DNA of 64,000 nucleotides from Sinomonas mesophila (lineage in GTDB: Bacteria; Actinomycetota; Actinomycetes; Actinomycetales; Micrococcaceae): the NCBI RefSeq assembly GCF_001999765.1, contig NZ_KV908323.1, forward strand, positions 4,585 through 68,584, in the 5' to 3' direction. Below are positions 54,099 through 63,332 of this stretch, piece by piece (the stretch's first letter is position 1; each line of letters opens with the position of its first letter). The translations under genes were made by a program, and so were the position numbers. The notes below the pieces were generated by a model that made no database searches, had not been told where the DNA came from, and worked only from the letters and a program-made list of their open reading frames with translations.

Positions 54099-54842
54099 GC
54101 GTCCCAGGTCCAATGCCAGGCCATGCCGAGTGATCCACTTTGACTTCGGCAGTCAAAATCCCTGCCATTCCAGAATCTCATCATCGCCAATCGATCCGGA
54201 CCATGTCGGAAGCGAGTAACGACAAAGAACCATAGCCGCCGGCCAAGGCGTCCGCAGTCCCCCTTCAGGACTGATTCTTGCCGCCAAGACACAAGCTGCA
54301 AGATCGAGATCCCGCCCCACACGGCTCAGACGATCGATCAGCGCCCCCGAATGCTGACTGCAAGCCGACTTTTGCTCGGCAGTCAAGGCGGCTGGGCGTC
54401 AGCAGGCGTTCCCGGACCAGCGAAACTCGCCTTGCCGCCATGCTTCGCGGCATTCATCAGGAACAATCATCCACCCTGCACGTAGGCGAGTCGCAATTCG
54501 ACCGGACCGCGAGCACCTGTGGCCTTTCCACGGCACGCGGTGTTGGTCGCGCCGCAAAGTGGCGGTGGTTCACCAGGCCAACGGTCGGTCGGCGGCGTAA
54601 CACGCTGTGAGTCGAGTTTCCGGGTCCGTGCCGCAAAGGGGACCCAATCAAGTGCAGTTCATGATCTGCGATTGCCATCCTCACCGCGCCTCGCACGAGG
54701 GATCCGGCACCCGAGGGGCTGAGACCGGAACGAAGGACTCGGGCCAGGAGAGGTGGACTCAGACCAGAGACTCAAAAACGGCAAACGGCTCCGGGCGGAA
54801 TGGGACCTTGGAGCGGTTGAAGTCATGCGCGTCCTTACGCCG

Positions 54843-54865
54843 ACGTCTCCTGCGGAGACGTTTCT
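54843..54865 (+). terminator. orphan terminator-like hairpin
   Basis: An 8-bp perfect stem (ACGTCTCC / GGAGACGT) with a TGC loop, followed by TTTCT. No recognisable gene ends here on the plus strand, so it may end an uncharacterised RNA. Confidence 0.45.
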
Positions 54866-55005
54866 CCATGGTCGGACGCGGTGGAACTCAGCATCGCCAG
54901 GAGAATCAATGCGATCGGTGAAGGAGATTCGCTGCCTTCACGCTCGTCTGTAAGCGACGTGATGCGTTTGGACGCAGTCCCAGAAGGCGCAGCCCAAGAA
55001 AAAAT

Positions 55006-55037
55006 GCGGGCATCGTTTCACGTGAAACGATGCCCGC
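55006..55037 (-). terminator. parAB terminator containing a parS site
   Basis: A perfect 32-bp palindrome, the sequence GCGGGCATCGTTTCAC and its reverse complement, lies 48 bp past the parB stop. On the minus strand it runs into ATTTTTTCTTGGG, an intrinsic terminator. Its centre (55014-55029) is CGTTTCACGTGAAACG, the parS core with only the two end bases changed. Confidence 0.85.
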
Positions 55038-55084
55038 CGGATGCGCTCATGCGCGATGTCGCGTCACCCCACGAATCGAGCGAT

Positions 55085-56302
55085 CTACTCCTCGTCGGGG
55101 CTGATGAGCGACATGATGCGGTTGAGATCCTCGACCGAGGCGAACTCGATGCTGACCTTTCCCTTGCGCGCACCAAGCGTGATCTTGACGTTCGTGTCGA
55201 GGCGGTCGGCGAGGCTCGACGCCAGGAAATCCAGTCGCTCGTGCCGCGCATTGGGCCGGGGAGCGTTCCGACGCGGCTCCTGCGGCTCCTGATACAGCGC
55301 GACGGCCTCCTCCGTGCCGCGCACGGACAGCCCCTCGGCGATGATCTTCTGCGCCATGCGCTCGATGGCGGCGTCGTCCGGGAGAGACAGGAGCGCCCGG
55401 GCGTGGCCCGCAGTGATGACGCCTGCCGCCACGCGGCGCTGCACGAGCGGAGGCAGCCGCAGGAGGCGGATCGTGTTCGAGACCTGCGGACGCGACCGTC
55501 CGATCCTGTCCGCGAGCTCCTCGTGGGTCGCACCGAAATCCTCGAGCAGCTGCTGATAGGCAGCCGCCTCTTCCAGCGGGTTCAGCTGGCTGCGGTGCAG
55601 GTTCTCGAGCAGAGCGTCGCGCAGGAGCGCGTCGTCTCCGGTGTCCCTGATGATCGCTGGGATGGTCTCCAGGCCGGCCTCGCGAGTAGCCCGCCAGCGG
55701 CGCTCACCCATCACGAGCTCGTATGGCTCGCTACCGGATTCCGTTGACTTGCGGACGACGATCGGCTGGAGAACGCCAATCTCGCGCACGGAGTGGACGA
55801 GCTCCGCCATCTCCTCCTCGTCGAAGACGGAGCGCGGCTGGCGGCGGTTGGGGTGGATGTCGGCGACGCTCAGCTCCGCGAACTGAGCGCCCGGCACCTC
55901 GACCAGGTCGAGGTTGTCGCCGTCAACCGCGGGGGCGGCCGAACGGCTCTTGGCTGCAGCAGGCTTCCTCTTGGCGGGTGCCGGCTGGCCCCCGGCGTCG
56001 CCCCCCGTGGACTCCTCCTCGCCCACCGGAGTGTCCTCGGAGACGGCACCAGTCTCGGGGGCATCGGTCGCCGGCCTGGCGGGAGCCTCGGCGCCGGCAC
56101 CGACCACCGCTGCCGCGGTGGACTGAGACTCCGCCGCCTCCCCAGCGGACGCATTCGGCGCATCCTGCGTCCCGCGCTGGCCGGAGTCAGGGAAGAAGAG
56201 ATCCACGGGGCGCGACGAGGTCGCGGTGCTGCCTGCTGCCGGAGCAGTGCTGGGGATGAGGGCGCCCAGCCCCCGCCCCAGTCCTCGGCGCTTCTCGCTC
56301 AT
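55085..56302 (-). CDS. parB: chromosome partitioning protein ParB
   Basis: 405 residues. The N-terminus [14 protein letters not shown] is the ParA-contact helix. A long acidic/Ala-rich linker (about 20-140) follows, then the CTP-binding domain with PNRRQPR and [12 protein letters not shown] (about 195-205), and the helix-turn-helix [27 protein letters not shown] that reads parS. A C-terminal dimer domain ends the protein. It forms CTP-gated clamps spreading from the parS sites listed here. Confidence 0.96.
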   Translation of the reverse strand: MSEKRRGLGRGLGALIPSTAPAAGSTATSSRPVDLFFPDSGQRGTQDAPNASAGEAAESQSTAAAVVGAGAEAPARPATDAPETGAVSEDTPVGEEESTGGDAGGQPAPAKRKPAAAKSRSAAPAVDGDNLDLVEVPGAQFAELSVADIHPNRRQPRSVFDEEEMAELVHSVREIGVLQPIVVRKSTESGSEPYELVMGERRWRATREAGLETIPAIIRDTGDDALLRDALLENLHRSQLNPLEEAAAYQQLLEDFGATHEELADRIGRSRPQVSNTIRLLRLPPLVQRRVAAGVITAGHARALLSLPDDAAIERMAQKIIAEGLSVRGTEEAVALYQEPQEPRRNAPRPNARHERLDFLASSLADRLDTNVKITLGARKGKVSIEFASVEDLNRIMSLISPDEE

Positions 56303-56387
56303 GGCGCTTATCCTCCCTTAAGACCCGCGAGCTGCGCGGGCATTGTGACTCTATGCGTGTGGCTTCGACGGCCGGGGTTGGACTCCG

Positions 56388-57275
56388 TCAGCGCTCTGCG
56401 ATCTCCGCCGCGGCCTCGAGGTATGAGAGCGCGCCCGTCGACGACGGATCGTAGGTCATGACGGTCTGCTGGTAGCTCGGCGCCTCCGAGATCCTCACAG
56501 ACCGGGGAACCACCGCCTCGAGGACCTGCTGCGGGAAGTGCTCCCGTACCTCGGCAGCGACCTGCGCCGCGAGGTTGGTCCGGCCGTCGTACATCGTCAG
56601 GAGGATCGTCGAGACACGCAGATCCGAGTTGAGGTGCTTCTGGATCATCTCGATGTTCTTCAGCAGCTGGCTCAGCCCCTCGAGCGCGTAGTACTCGCAC
56701 TGGATCGGTATTAGGACCTCGGTCGCCGCGCAGAACGCGTTGACCGTGAGCAGCCCCAGGCTGGGCGGGCAGTCGATGAAGATGTAGTCGAGGCGCGGCT
56801 GGCCCTCGGCCTCGCGCTTCTTTGCGTAGTTTTCGATGGCCCGGCGCAGACGCTGCTCGCGGGCCACGAGAGAGACCAGCTCGATCTCCGCGCCCGCAAG
56901 GTGGATGGTCGCGGGAGCGCACTCGAGATTGGCCACATCGGGGCACGGCCCCACAACGTCAGCCAGGGCGACGTCGTTGATGAGCACGTCGTAGATGCTC
57001 TCGACATCCGCGTGGTGCTCGATGCCCAGGGCCGTAGAAGCATTGCCCTGCGGGTCGATGTCGATGACGAGCACGTTGAGGCCCGCGGAGGCCAGGGCCG
57101 CGGCGATGTTGACGGTTGTCGTCGTCTTGCCCACGCCGCCCTTCTGGTTGGAGACCGTGAACACCCGGGTCTCCTCGGGCCGGGGAAGCTCGCGGTCGCG
57201 GAGACGCTCGCGCCGCCGTGCCTCGTTTGCGAGCTGGCTCGCGATCGGGCTGCCGTCATCCATCGCGTCGAGCAC
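56388..57275 (-). CDS. parA: chromosome partitioning ATPase ParA
   Basis: 295 residues with the deviant Walker A motif SNQKGGVGKTTTTVN, IDIDPQGNASTAL (A') and YIFIDCPPSLG (Walker B). It segregates origins by forming a gradient to which ParB-parS complexes bind. The GTG at 57275 has GAGGGGAG 5-6 bp upstream and is preferred. The same frame is open to a GTG at 57437, which would add 54 residues, part of them (VSRET) encoded by a parS site. parB starts 85 bp downstream. Confidence 0.93.
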   Translation of the reverse strand: MLDAMDDGSPIASQLANEARRRERLRDRELPRPEETRVFTVSNQKGGVGKTTTTVNIAAALASAGLNVLVIDIDPQGNASTALGIEHHADVESIYDVLINDVALADVVGPCPDVANLECAPATIHLAGAEIELVSLVAREQRLRRAIENYAKKREAEGQPRLDYIFIDCPPSLGLLTVNAFCAATEVLIPIQCEYYALEGLSQLLKNIEMIQKHLNSDLRVSTILLTMYDGRTNLAAQVAAEVREHFPQQVLEAVVPRSVRISEAPSYQQTVMTYDPSSTGALSYLEAAAEIAER

Positions 57276-57296
57276 CGTGACTCCCCTCGGATTGGT

Positions 57297-57312
57297 TGTT
57301 TCACGTGAAACG
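57297..57312. promoter_or_regulatory. parS site upstream of parA
   Basis: TGTTTCACGTGAAACG, one mismatch from consensus, 22 bp before the preferred parA start, where bound ParB could autoregulate parAB. Confidence 0.85.
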
Positions 57313-57510
57313 GAACCAGCCTGATCAATCGCGGAAGGTTGAGCACCCAGACCGGCGCCCCCGAAGACCGCCGAGCGCGCAGAGCCGAGTGTCAGAAATG
57401 GGGGAATCCTCTGGGCTGGCGTCTCGCCATTGCTCACTGTTCACTCACTCTCGCCTTGCGTCGGATGCCTCCCTCTAGACTACCGGCTGACGCCGCCCCC
57501 TCCGGGGAGC

Positions 57511-58218
57511 CTAGGCCGGTCCGACGGCGACGCGGACAACCGTCGTCGGCTCGTCCAGGAGCCCGTCGCCGACCGTGTGCACCTCGGCGGAATGCCCCTT
57601 GTACTTCTTGAGCGCCTTGGTCGCCTTCTGGACCTCGTCGGCAGCGCTGCGGCCCTTGATGGCCACGAGCGAGCCCTCCCCGCCGAGCAGCGGAAGGGTG
57701 ATGGGGATGAGGGTCGAGAGGGCGGAAACGGCCCGCGCGGTGACGAAGTCGACGTCGACCTCACCCACCGCCTGCTCGGCGCGCCCGCGCAGCACGCGCA
57801 CGTTCCCGAGCTCGAGGTCCGCAATGACCTCCTCGAGCCACGCCACGCGCCGCTCGAGCGGCTCGATGAGCGTCAGGGACAGATCCGGACGTGCGATGGC
57901 GAGGCACAGCCCGGGCAGTCCGGCCCCGCTGCCGACGTCCGCAACCGAGGCGCCCTCGGGGAACTCGGACTCGACGACGGCGCAGTTCAGGACGTGCCGG
58001 CTCCACAGCCGGGGAACCTCGCGCGGGCCGATGAGGCCGCGCTCGAGGCCGGACGTCGCGAGATGCCCGACGTAGCGGCGCGCGACGTCGAGCCGGTCGC
58101 CGAAGAGGCGCTCGGCCGCGGCCAGCTCGGCTCCGGCAAGATCCGGCACCCCGGCGGCGGCTCCGCGTCCGGCGGCGTCGTCCGTGTCGCCCGGGTGCGC
58201 GCGGTGAGGCTCCCCCAT
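57511..58218 (-). CDS. rsmG: 16S rRNA (guanine527-N7)-methyltransferase RsmG
   Basis: 235 residues with the class I methyltransferase motif VADVGSGAGLPGLCLAIARPDL and IEPLERRVAWLEEV (GidB family). It methylates G527 of 16S rRNA; loss gives low-level streptomycin resistance in other bacteria. The start ATG is 4 bp after the jag stop, an alternative GTG is one codon earlier. Confidence 0.95.
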   Translation of the reverse strand: MGEPHRAHPGDTDDAAGRGAAAGVPDLAGAELAAAERLFGDRLDVARRYVGHLATSGLERGLIGPREVPRLWSRHVLNCAVVESEFPEGASVADVGSGAGLPGLCLAIARPDLSLTLIEPLERRVAWLEEVIADLELGNVRVLRGRAEQAVGEVDVDFVTARAVSALSTLIPITLPLLGGEGSLVAIKGRSAADEVQKATKALKKYKGHSAEVHTVGDGLLDEPTTVVRVAVGPA

Positions 58219-58222
58219 CACG

Positions 58223-58765
58223 TCAGCCGGCCGAGACGACGATGTGCCGCTGGGCGCCCTCGCCCTCGGACTCGCTGACGAAGCCGAGGTCCGCGACGGC
58301 GTCGTGGACGATCTTGCGCTCGTAGGAGCTCATCGGCTCAAGGTGGACCGGGCCCTTGCCGGCCTTGACCTCGGCGACGGCGTTCTCGGCGATCTCCTGG
58401 AGGGCCGTGGACCGCTCACCCCGGTAGCCGTTGATGTCGAGGACAAGCCGCGAGCGGTACCCCGTGGACGCGAGGACAGAGAGCCGCGTGAGCTCCTGCA
58501 GGGCCTCGAGGACTTCGCCGTCCTGGCCCACGAGGGCGTCGAGCCCCTCGGCCGATTCCTCGGCAACGACGGAAAGGTAGGAGCGGCCGTTGCGGACCTC
58601 GATGTCGATGTCGCCGTCGATGTCGGCGATGTCGAGGAGCTCCTCGAGGTAGTCGGCCGCGACATCGCCCTCCTCCTCGAGGCGGTTGATCGGCGTCTGG
58701 CGCGCGGACTCGTCCTCGGGCTCGGTGCCCTCGCTGGCGTTCACGGCGGTGCTCTCGGAGGTCAT
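58223..58765 (-). CDS. jag: Jag/KhpB RNA-binding protein (KH-R3H)
   Basis: 180 residues. An acidic N-terminus is followed by a KH-like domain (about 65-125; VVAEESAEGLDALVGQDGEVLEALQELTRL) and an R3H domain with SSYERKIVHDAVADL near the C-terminus. It lacks the Jag_N domain of Bacillus, as is usual in actinobacteria. The ATG overlaps the yidC stop (ATGA). Confidence 0.92.
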   Translation of the reverse strand: MTSESTAVNASEGTEPEDESARQTPINRLEEEGDVAADYLEELLDIADIDGDIDIEVRNGRSYLSVVAEESAEGLDALVGQDGEVLEALQELTRLSVLASTGYRSRLVLDINGYRGERSTALQEIAENAVAEVKAGKGPVHLEPMSSYERKIVHDAVADLGFVSESEGEGAQRHIVVSAG

Positions 58766-59727
58766 GCCTTCTTCCTTCTGTTCTTCCTCTGCGGCTGCTG
58801 GCGCTGCGTCTTCGGGGCCGGCGGGGCCGGGATCTCCTCGGGCTTCAGGGCCTTGCCGGTGGTGACGTCGATGGGGGCCAGGCCCTTGGCGGCCCGGCGC
58901 TCGTTGAGGGCCTTGGCTGCGGGCGAACCCGGGGCGGGCATGCGGCGGATCACGTAGAACTGCTGGCCCATGGTCCAGAGGTTGCTGATGGTCCAGTAGA
59001 TGAGGACACCGATGGGGAAGTTGATGCCGCCCACGCCGAAGACGAGCGGGAGGATGTAGAGCAGGATCTTCTGCTGGCGCATGAAGGGGCTGGCCATGGC
59101 CTCTTCGGACATGTTCTTGGCCATGATCTGCTTCTGCGTGATGAACTGCGAGGCGGTCATCGCGATGATCATCAGGATGGACAGCACGGCCACGGCCACG
59201 GCGTCCCCGCCGCCGCCGTGCAGGAGCGAGGCCGAGAGGGGGGCGCCGAAGATGCTCGAGGCGTCGAACTGGACGACCTGATCGTGGCTCATGGCGCCGA
59301 TGCCGGTGTTGTTCTTGTTCGCGTTGCTGATGCCCGAGAGGACCTGGAAGAGCGCGAAGAAGAAGGGCATCTGGATGAGCATGGGCAGGCACGCGGAGAA
59401 CGGGTTGGTGCCGTGCTTCTTGTACAGGGACATCTGCTCCTGCGCCATGGCCTGGCGCGAGAGCTGGTCGGTCTTGCCCTTGTACTTGGCCTGCAGCTTC
59501 TGGAGGTCCGGCTGCAGGAGCTGCATGCCGCGCTGGGCCTTGATCTGCTTGACGAAGACCGGGATGAGGGCCGCGCGGATGACGATCACAAGCCCGATGA
59601 TCGACAGCGTCCACGTCCATCCGGAGGCCTCCGGGAGGCCCAGGAACGTCAGCCCGTCGTGGAAGGCCACCATGATGAAGGAGACCAGCCACTGGAACGG
59701 GAACATGATTGTCCCGAAGAAGTCCAT
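58762..59727 (-). CDS. yidC: membrane protein insertase YidC
   Basis: 321 residues with five-six membrane helices. The conserved arginine of the hydrophilic groove is in VIVIRAALIPVF and the helical-hairpin LQAKYKGKTDQLSRQAMAQEQMSLYKKHG and NPFSACLPMLIQMPFFFALF segments mark the YidC/Oxa1 fold. The basic tail (RQQPQRKNRRKKA) probably contacts the ribosome. Confidence 0.96.
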   Translation of the reverse strand: MDFFGTIMFPFQWLVSFIMVAFHDGLTFLGLPEASGWTWTLSIIGLVIVIRAALIPVFVKQIKAQRGMQLLQPDLQKLQAKYKGKTDQLSRQAMAQEQMSLYKKHGTNPFSACLPMLIQMPFFFALFQVLSGISNANKNNTGIGAMSHDQVVQFDASSIFGAPLSASLLHGGGGDAVAVAVLSILMIIAMTASQFITQKQIMAKNMSEEAMASPFMRQQKILLYILPLVFGVGGINFPIGVLIYWTISNLWTMGQQFYVIRRMPAPGSPAAKALNERRAAKGLAPIDVTTGKALKPEEIPAPPAPKTQRQQPQRKNRRKKA

Positions 59728-59736
59728 CAGTTTTCC

Positions 59737-60156
59737 CTACATTCCTCGTGTCGTCGCGGCCGAGTCGTTGCCGTTGTCCGGCCCGTCTGTCCAGTAGCGG
59801 TCCGGGTGGTTGAGCACCACGATCCGCGGGACCCGGTCCTCGGGCCAGTGGCGGTGGCCCTCGGGCACCGGGTCGAGTCCCCCGGAGTTCCAGGGATGGC
59901 AGCGCAGCAGGCGCCGTGCCGCCAGATACGATCCTCGCACAGCCCCGTGGACTGTGATCGCCTCGAGCGCATAGGCCGAGCACGAGGGGAAGAACCGGCA
60001 GACCTGCCCGTAGAGCGGCGAGACCACGGCCCGGTAGGCGATGAGGAGCAGGATGATGAGGCGCTGCGGAAGCGTCCACACGGCGCGGACGACGGCGGAC
60101 GCCCGCCCGGGTGCGCCGTCGCGCCCGGGCGGGCGGCCCGCCTCAGCGCTCGTCAT
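59737..60156 (-). CDS. yidD: membrane protein insertion efficiency factor YidD
   Basis: 139 residues. The conserved core [30 protein letters not shown] and [18 protein letters not shown] identifies YidD, a small membrane-associated helper of YidC. AGGAGG 9 bp before the ATG at 60156 sets the start; it overlaps the end of rnpA by 14 bp. Confidence 0.95.
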   Translation of the reverse strand: MTSAEAGRPPGRDGAPGRASAVVRAVWTLPQRLIILLLIAYRAVVSPLYGQVCRFFPSCSAYALEAITVHGAVRGSYLAARRLLRCHPWNSGGLDPVPEGHRHWPEDRVPRIVVLNHPDRYWTDGPDNGNDSAATTRGM

Positions 60157-60538
60157 GTGCCGTCGCCTCCTGTCCCGTGTCGCCAGCGGTTCCCCTGGCC
60201 CTGAGGCGCTTGAGGGCGCCGCCGAAGGCCGACTCGTAGTCCCGGCTGAGCTCCTCCCAGGGCGCCTGGGCCGACGCCGGGAGGGCACGCACGACGACGT
60301 CGACGCCCGCCGGGTGCCGGCGGAGCGACGAGGCTGCCGCCTCCCTCAGCCTCCTCTTAACGAGGTTGCGGGTGACAGCGTTCCCCACGGACTTGGAGAC
60401 GATGAAGCCGAAGCGCGAGGGACGCCCCGGCGAATCCACGGCATACAGCACGACGTTCCGGCGCCCTTGGCGGACGCCGGAACGTACGGTGTGCGTGAAA
60501 TCGGCGCCGGAACGCAGACGGTGGGGCGCGGCGAGCAT
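60143..60538 (-). CDS. rnpA: ribonuclease P protein component
   Basis: 131 residues. [16 protein letters not shown] and [26 protein letters not shown] (the RNR motif) are the RNA-binding core. It assists the RNA subunit in trimming tRNA 5' ends. It is the second gene of rpmH-rnpA-yidD-yidC. Confidence 0.96.
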   Translation of the reverse strand: MLAAPHRLRSGADFTHTVRSGVRQGRRNVVLYAVDSPGRPSRFGFIVSKSVGNAVTRNLVKRRLREAAASSLRRHPAGVDVVVRALPASAQAPWEELSRDYESAFGGALKRLRARGTAGDTGQEATAHDER

Positions 60539-60584
60539 GTGCCTACTCCGCGCTAGCCTGCGGCCGGGCCTGCAGTCTCAGCGC

Positions 60585-60722
60585 TCAGGCCGACAGTGCG
60601 GTGCGGCCCTTGGAACGGCGGGCGGCCAGGATGGCACGGCCGGCGCGGGTGCGCATACGAAGGCGGAAGCCGTGCTTCTTGGCACGACGGCGGTTATTCG
60701 GCTGAAAAGTCCGCTTGCTCAC
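60585..60722 (-). CDS. rpmH: 50S ribosomal protein L34
   Basis: 45 residues, full length, [21 protein letters not shown] then [15 protein letters not shown]. It starts at a GTG with GGAG 8 bp upstream. The same minus-strand frame stays open for another 1,030 codons across dnaA, which is an artefact of high G+C. Confidence 0.96.
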   Translation of the reverse strand: MSKRTFQPNNRRRAKKHGFRLRMRTRAGRAILAARRSKGRTALSA

Positions 60723-61292
60723 GGTCTCACTCCAGTGGATCCAGAGCGCCTGCCGGATGACGGATGTGCTGGCGGACGCTGCGTATTCGGGGCCTGCCGC
60801 CCCGTCGCGCCTCATGCCGTCCGCCGCCGCGCTCCCGGCCACGGGGCCGGGCTCGAGAGGGCGTCCGTGGGCATGCGACAGGACAGTAGGCAGACACAAA
60901 GGACTTAACGACGTTAGGGCACGCGCGGCGGCGGCGTCAATTCGGGAGGGTGCGCGAAGGAGGGGCGACGAGGCCGGCCGCGTGTCCCCAGCTGTGTCCA
61001 ATCGCACCCACAGCCCTGTGGACAGCGCGTCCGCGCGGGCCGGCGAGAGAACCACAACAGTGTAATTCATGACCGCCCTCTTCCCAGTTATCTTCTGGGT
61101 TGTCCCATCAACTAGGCTGTCCGAGTGCTCACTGTCCACTCCTGTGGGTATCCCTGTGGACGGGCGGAGGCCAAGAAGCGGCCCCGGCGCCGCCGTCGGG
61201 CCCCTGCCAGGCACACGAAGCACAGCGTCACACACAGTCATCGGCGCAGAGCACGGCCAACGGCAAGAACCGACCAGCAGCAAGAGGAGTCC
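60723..61292. other. rpmH-dnaA intergenic region
   Basis: 570 bp that must hold the divergent rpmH and dnaA promoters. Only weak DnaA boxes are seen: TGTGGACAG 61017-61025 and TGTGGACGG 61155-61163. A TAGGCT element at 61113 could be a -10 for dnaA. No gene is recognised. Confidence 0.55.
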
Positions 61293-62705
61293 ATGGGCAC
61301 TGAGGAAGCCAACGAGGCCAACACGCTTGGCAGTTCGTGGCGCCGTGTCGTCCGACTCCTCGAGGAGGACGAGCGCGTCTCGCCCCGCCAGCGCGGCTTC
61401 GTCTCGCTCGCCCAGGCGCAGGGCCTCATCGGCTCGACGCTGCTCGTCGCCGTCCCCAACGAACTGACCCGCGAGGTCCTCCAGGGCCAGATCAAGCCCG
61501 CGCTCGACGACGCCCTGCGCTCGGTCTTCTCCGAGGACATCCGCTGCGCGATCGACGTCGACACCGACCTCGTGCCCGTGCGCGAGGAGACGTTCGAGCC
61601 CGTCAAGCGGCCCGAGATCCGCGAGGACCTGCGCCCCGCGCCGACGCCGCCGAGCACCTCGCAGGAGGTCAGCCGGCTCAACCCCAAGTACGTGTTCGAC
61701 ACGTTCGTGATCGGCGCGTCCAACCGCTTCGCGCACGCGGCCGCCGTCGCCGTCGCCGAGGCGCCGGCCAAGGCGTACAACCCGCTCTTCATCTACGGGG
61801 ACTCGGGTCTGGGCAAGACCCACCTGCTGCACGCGATCGGGCACTACGCGCGCCGGCTCTACAACGGCATCCGGGTCCGCTACGTGAACTCGGAGGAGTT
61901 CACGAACGACTTCATCAACTCGATCCGCGACGACGAGGGCACGAGCTTCAAGACCACGTACCGCAACGTGGACCTGCTCCTGATCGACGACATCCAGTTC
62001 CTCGCGGGCCGCAACGCGACCCAGGAGGAGTTCTTCCACACGTTCAACGCCCTGCACAACAGCAACAAGCAGGTCGTCATCACCTCGGACCAGCCGCCCA
62101 AGATGCTGCACGGCTTCGAGGACCGCATGAAGTCGCGCTTCGAGTGGGGCCTCCTGACGGACATCCAGCCTCCCGAGCTCGAGACCCGCATCGCGATCCT
62201 CCGCAAGAAGGCCAACAGCGACGGGCTCTCGGCGCCGGATGACGCGCTCGAGTACATCGCGTCCCGCATCTCGGCGAACATCCGCGAGCTCGAGGGCGCC
62301 CTCATCCGCGTCACGGCGTTCGCGAGCCTCAACAAGCAGCCGGTCGACGTGGGCCTCGCCGAGATGGTCCTGAAGGACCTCATCTCGGACGACTCCGCCC
62401 TCGAGATCACGGCGGAGCAGATCCTCGCGGAGACCGCGGCCTACTTCAAGCTCACGGTCGAGGAGCTCAACAGCAAGTCCCGCACCCGCACGCTCGTCAC
62501 GGCGCGGCAGATCGCGATGTACCTGTGCCGCGAGCTGACCGACATGTCCCTGCCGAAGATCGGCCAGGTCCTCGGCGGCCGCGACCACACGACCGTAATC
62601 CACGCGGACCGCAAGATCCGCGAGCTCATGGCCGAGCGCCGCGCGATCTACAACCAGGTCACCGAGCTGACGAACAAGATCAAGCAGGCCCAGCGGAACA
62701 CCTGA
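61293..62705 (+). CDS. dnaA: chromosomal replication initiator protein DnaA
   Basis: 470 residues. N-terminal DnaB-loading domain, AAA+ domain with Walker [16 protein letters not shown] (about 168-180) and Walker [13 protein letters not shown], and the C-terminal DNA-binding domain with the conserved [11 protein letters not shown] signature. AAGAGGAG 4 bp before ATG 61293 decides the start; the frame is open 168 bp further upstream. Confidence 0.98.
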   Translation: MGTEEANEANTLGSSWRRVVRLLEEDERVSPRQRGFVSLAQAQGLIGSTLLVAVPNELTREVLQGQIKPALDDALRSVFSEDIRCAIDVDTDLVPVREETFEPVKRPEIREDLRPAPTPPSTSQEVSRLNPKYVFDTFVIGASNRFAHAAAVAVAEAPAKAYNPLFIYGDSGLGKTHLLHAIGHYARRLYNGIRVRYVNSEEFTNDFINSIRDDEGTSFKTTYRNVDLLLIDDIQFLAGRNATQEEFFHTFNALHNSNKQVVITSDQPPKMLHGFEDRMKSRFEWGLLTDIQPPELETRIAILRKKANSDGLSAPDDALEYIASRISANIRELEGALIRVTAFASLNKQPVDVGLAEMVLKDLISDDSALEITAEQILAETAAYFKLTVEELNSKSRTRTLVTARQIAMYLCRELTDMSLPKIGQVLGGRDHTTVIHADRKIRELMAERRAIYNQVTELTNKIKQAQRNT

Positions 62706-63332
62706 GCCGACGCCCGCAGCAGGGCCGACGGCGGGTGTGGGCAGGGGACGAAAGCACGAGTCCCCGCGCACCCGCACCTTATTAACAGCCAGTTGTGGAC
62801 AAGCCTGTGGACGGTTAAGTGCACATCGGCCGTCCAGGGGCTTAAAACCCCCTCGGCGGCTGTGGAGACCACGAATGACACGAACCCTGCCCTCCACAGC
62901 CGGGCCCCTACTCGTCCGCAGCCGATCAACACGCCGTGAACACCCTGCATCCGCGCCAGCGCTGGTCGCGAGGCGGTTTTCCACAGTTTCCACAGCAGTT
63001 ATTAACACCACGAATCCCAAGAAATCCGAGGATCCCTGAACAACAGTCACCCTCCGGGCCCGCAGCACGCCACCCTGGCTCCATGACCGAACCACAGCGC
63101 GACCGCAACGGGCCCGGCCGTGCCGGCCGCCCGCCGTCGTCCGCCATCCCCGGCCCCTCGCCCTCCCCAGACCAGCCGTTGAACTCGTCTCGGCACATGG
63201 GGCTAAGCTGTGGTCAGCGTTCCGGGGACTCCTTCCTCTGACTTCATGTGATTTCCTGTGATTCCCGGACCGCGGCCTGCACCGCGCCCCCGGGCGCCTC
63301 GAGAAGACTGCGATGAAAGGCGGATCACCTCC
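62706..63332. other. dnaA-dnaN intergenic region, candidate oriC
   Basis: 627 bp with DnaA-box-like sequences TGTGGACAA 62794-62802, TGTGGACGG 62806-62814, TGTGGAGAC 62861, TTTTCCACA 62977-62985 and GTTTCCACA 62986-62994. Two identical A/T-rich TTATTAACA motifs (62779-62787, 62999-63007) flank most of them and could unwind. The position is the classic origin place in actinobacteria, although the boxes deviate from consensus. No gene is seen. Confidence 0.65.

Larger units (their letters stand above)
49653..55005. other. 5.4-kb gene-poor parS/DnaA-box domain
   Basis: No open frame here has codon usage, ribosome site or recognisable sequence of a gene, and G+C drops to roughly 57-60%, against about 70% around it. 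No tRNA is visible. What it does hold: six parS-type sites (49698, 49946, 51323, 51349, 52910, 54083), a lone DnaA box (50691), two DnaA-box arrays (52054-52087 and 52446-52511), two short tandem repeats (53040-53093, 53592-53630) and an orphan terminator-like hairpin (54843). Probably a centromere/origin domain; decayed genes cannot be excluded. Confidence 0.75.

Noticed and set aside
54753-54953. 66-codon GTG ORF in the gene-poor domain
   Set aside because: Its ribosome site is too close to the start, a terminator-like hairpin lies inside, and no family is recognised.
49653-55005. tRNA or other structured RNA genes in the gene-poor domain
   Set aside because: No cloverleaf or TPsiC-type GTTCGAA arm was found by eye; a covariance-model scan was not possible here.
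58766-60079. Extension of the jag frame upstream over yidC
   Set aside because: The frame is a shadow of yidC/yidD; ATG 58765 overlapping the yidC stop is the natural start.
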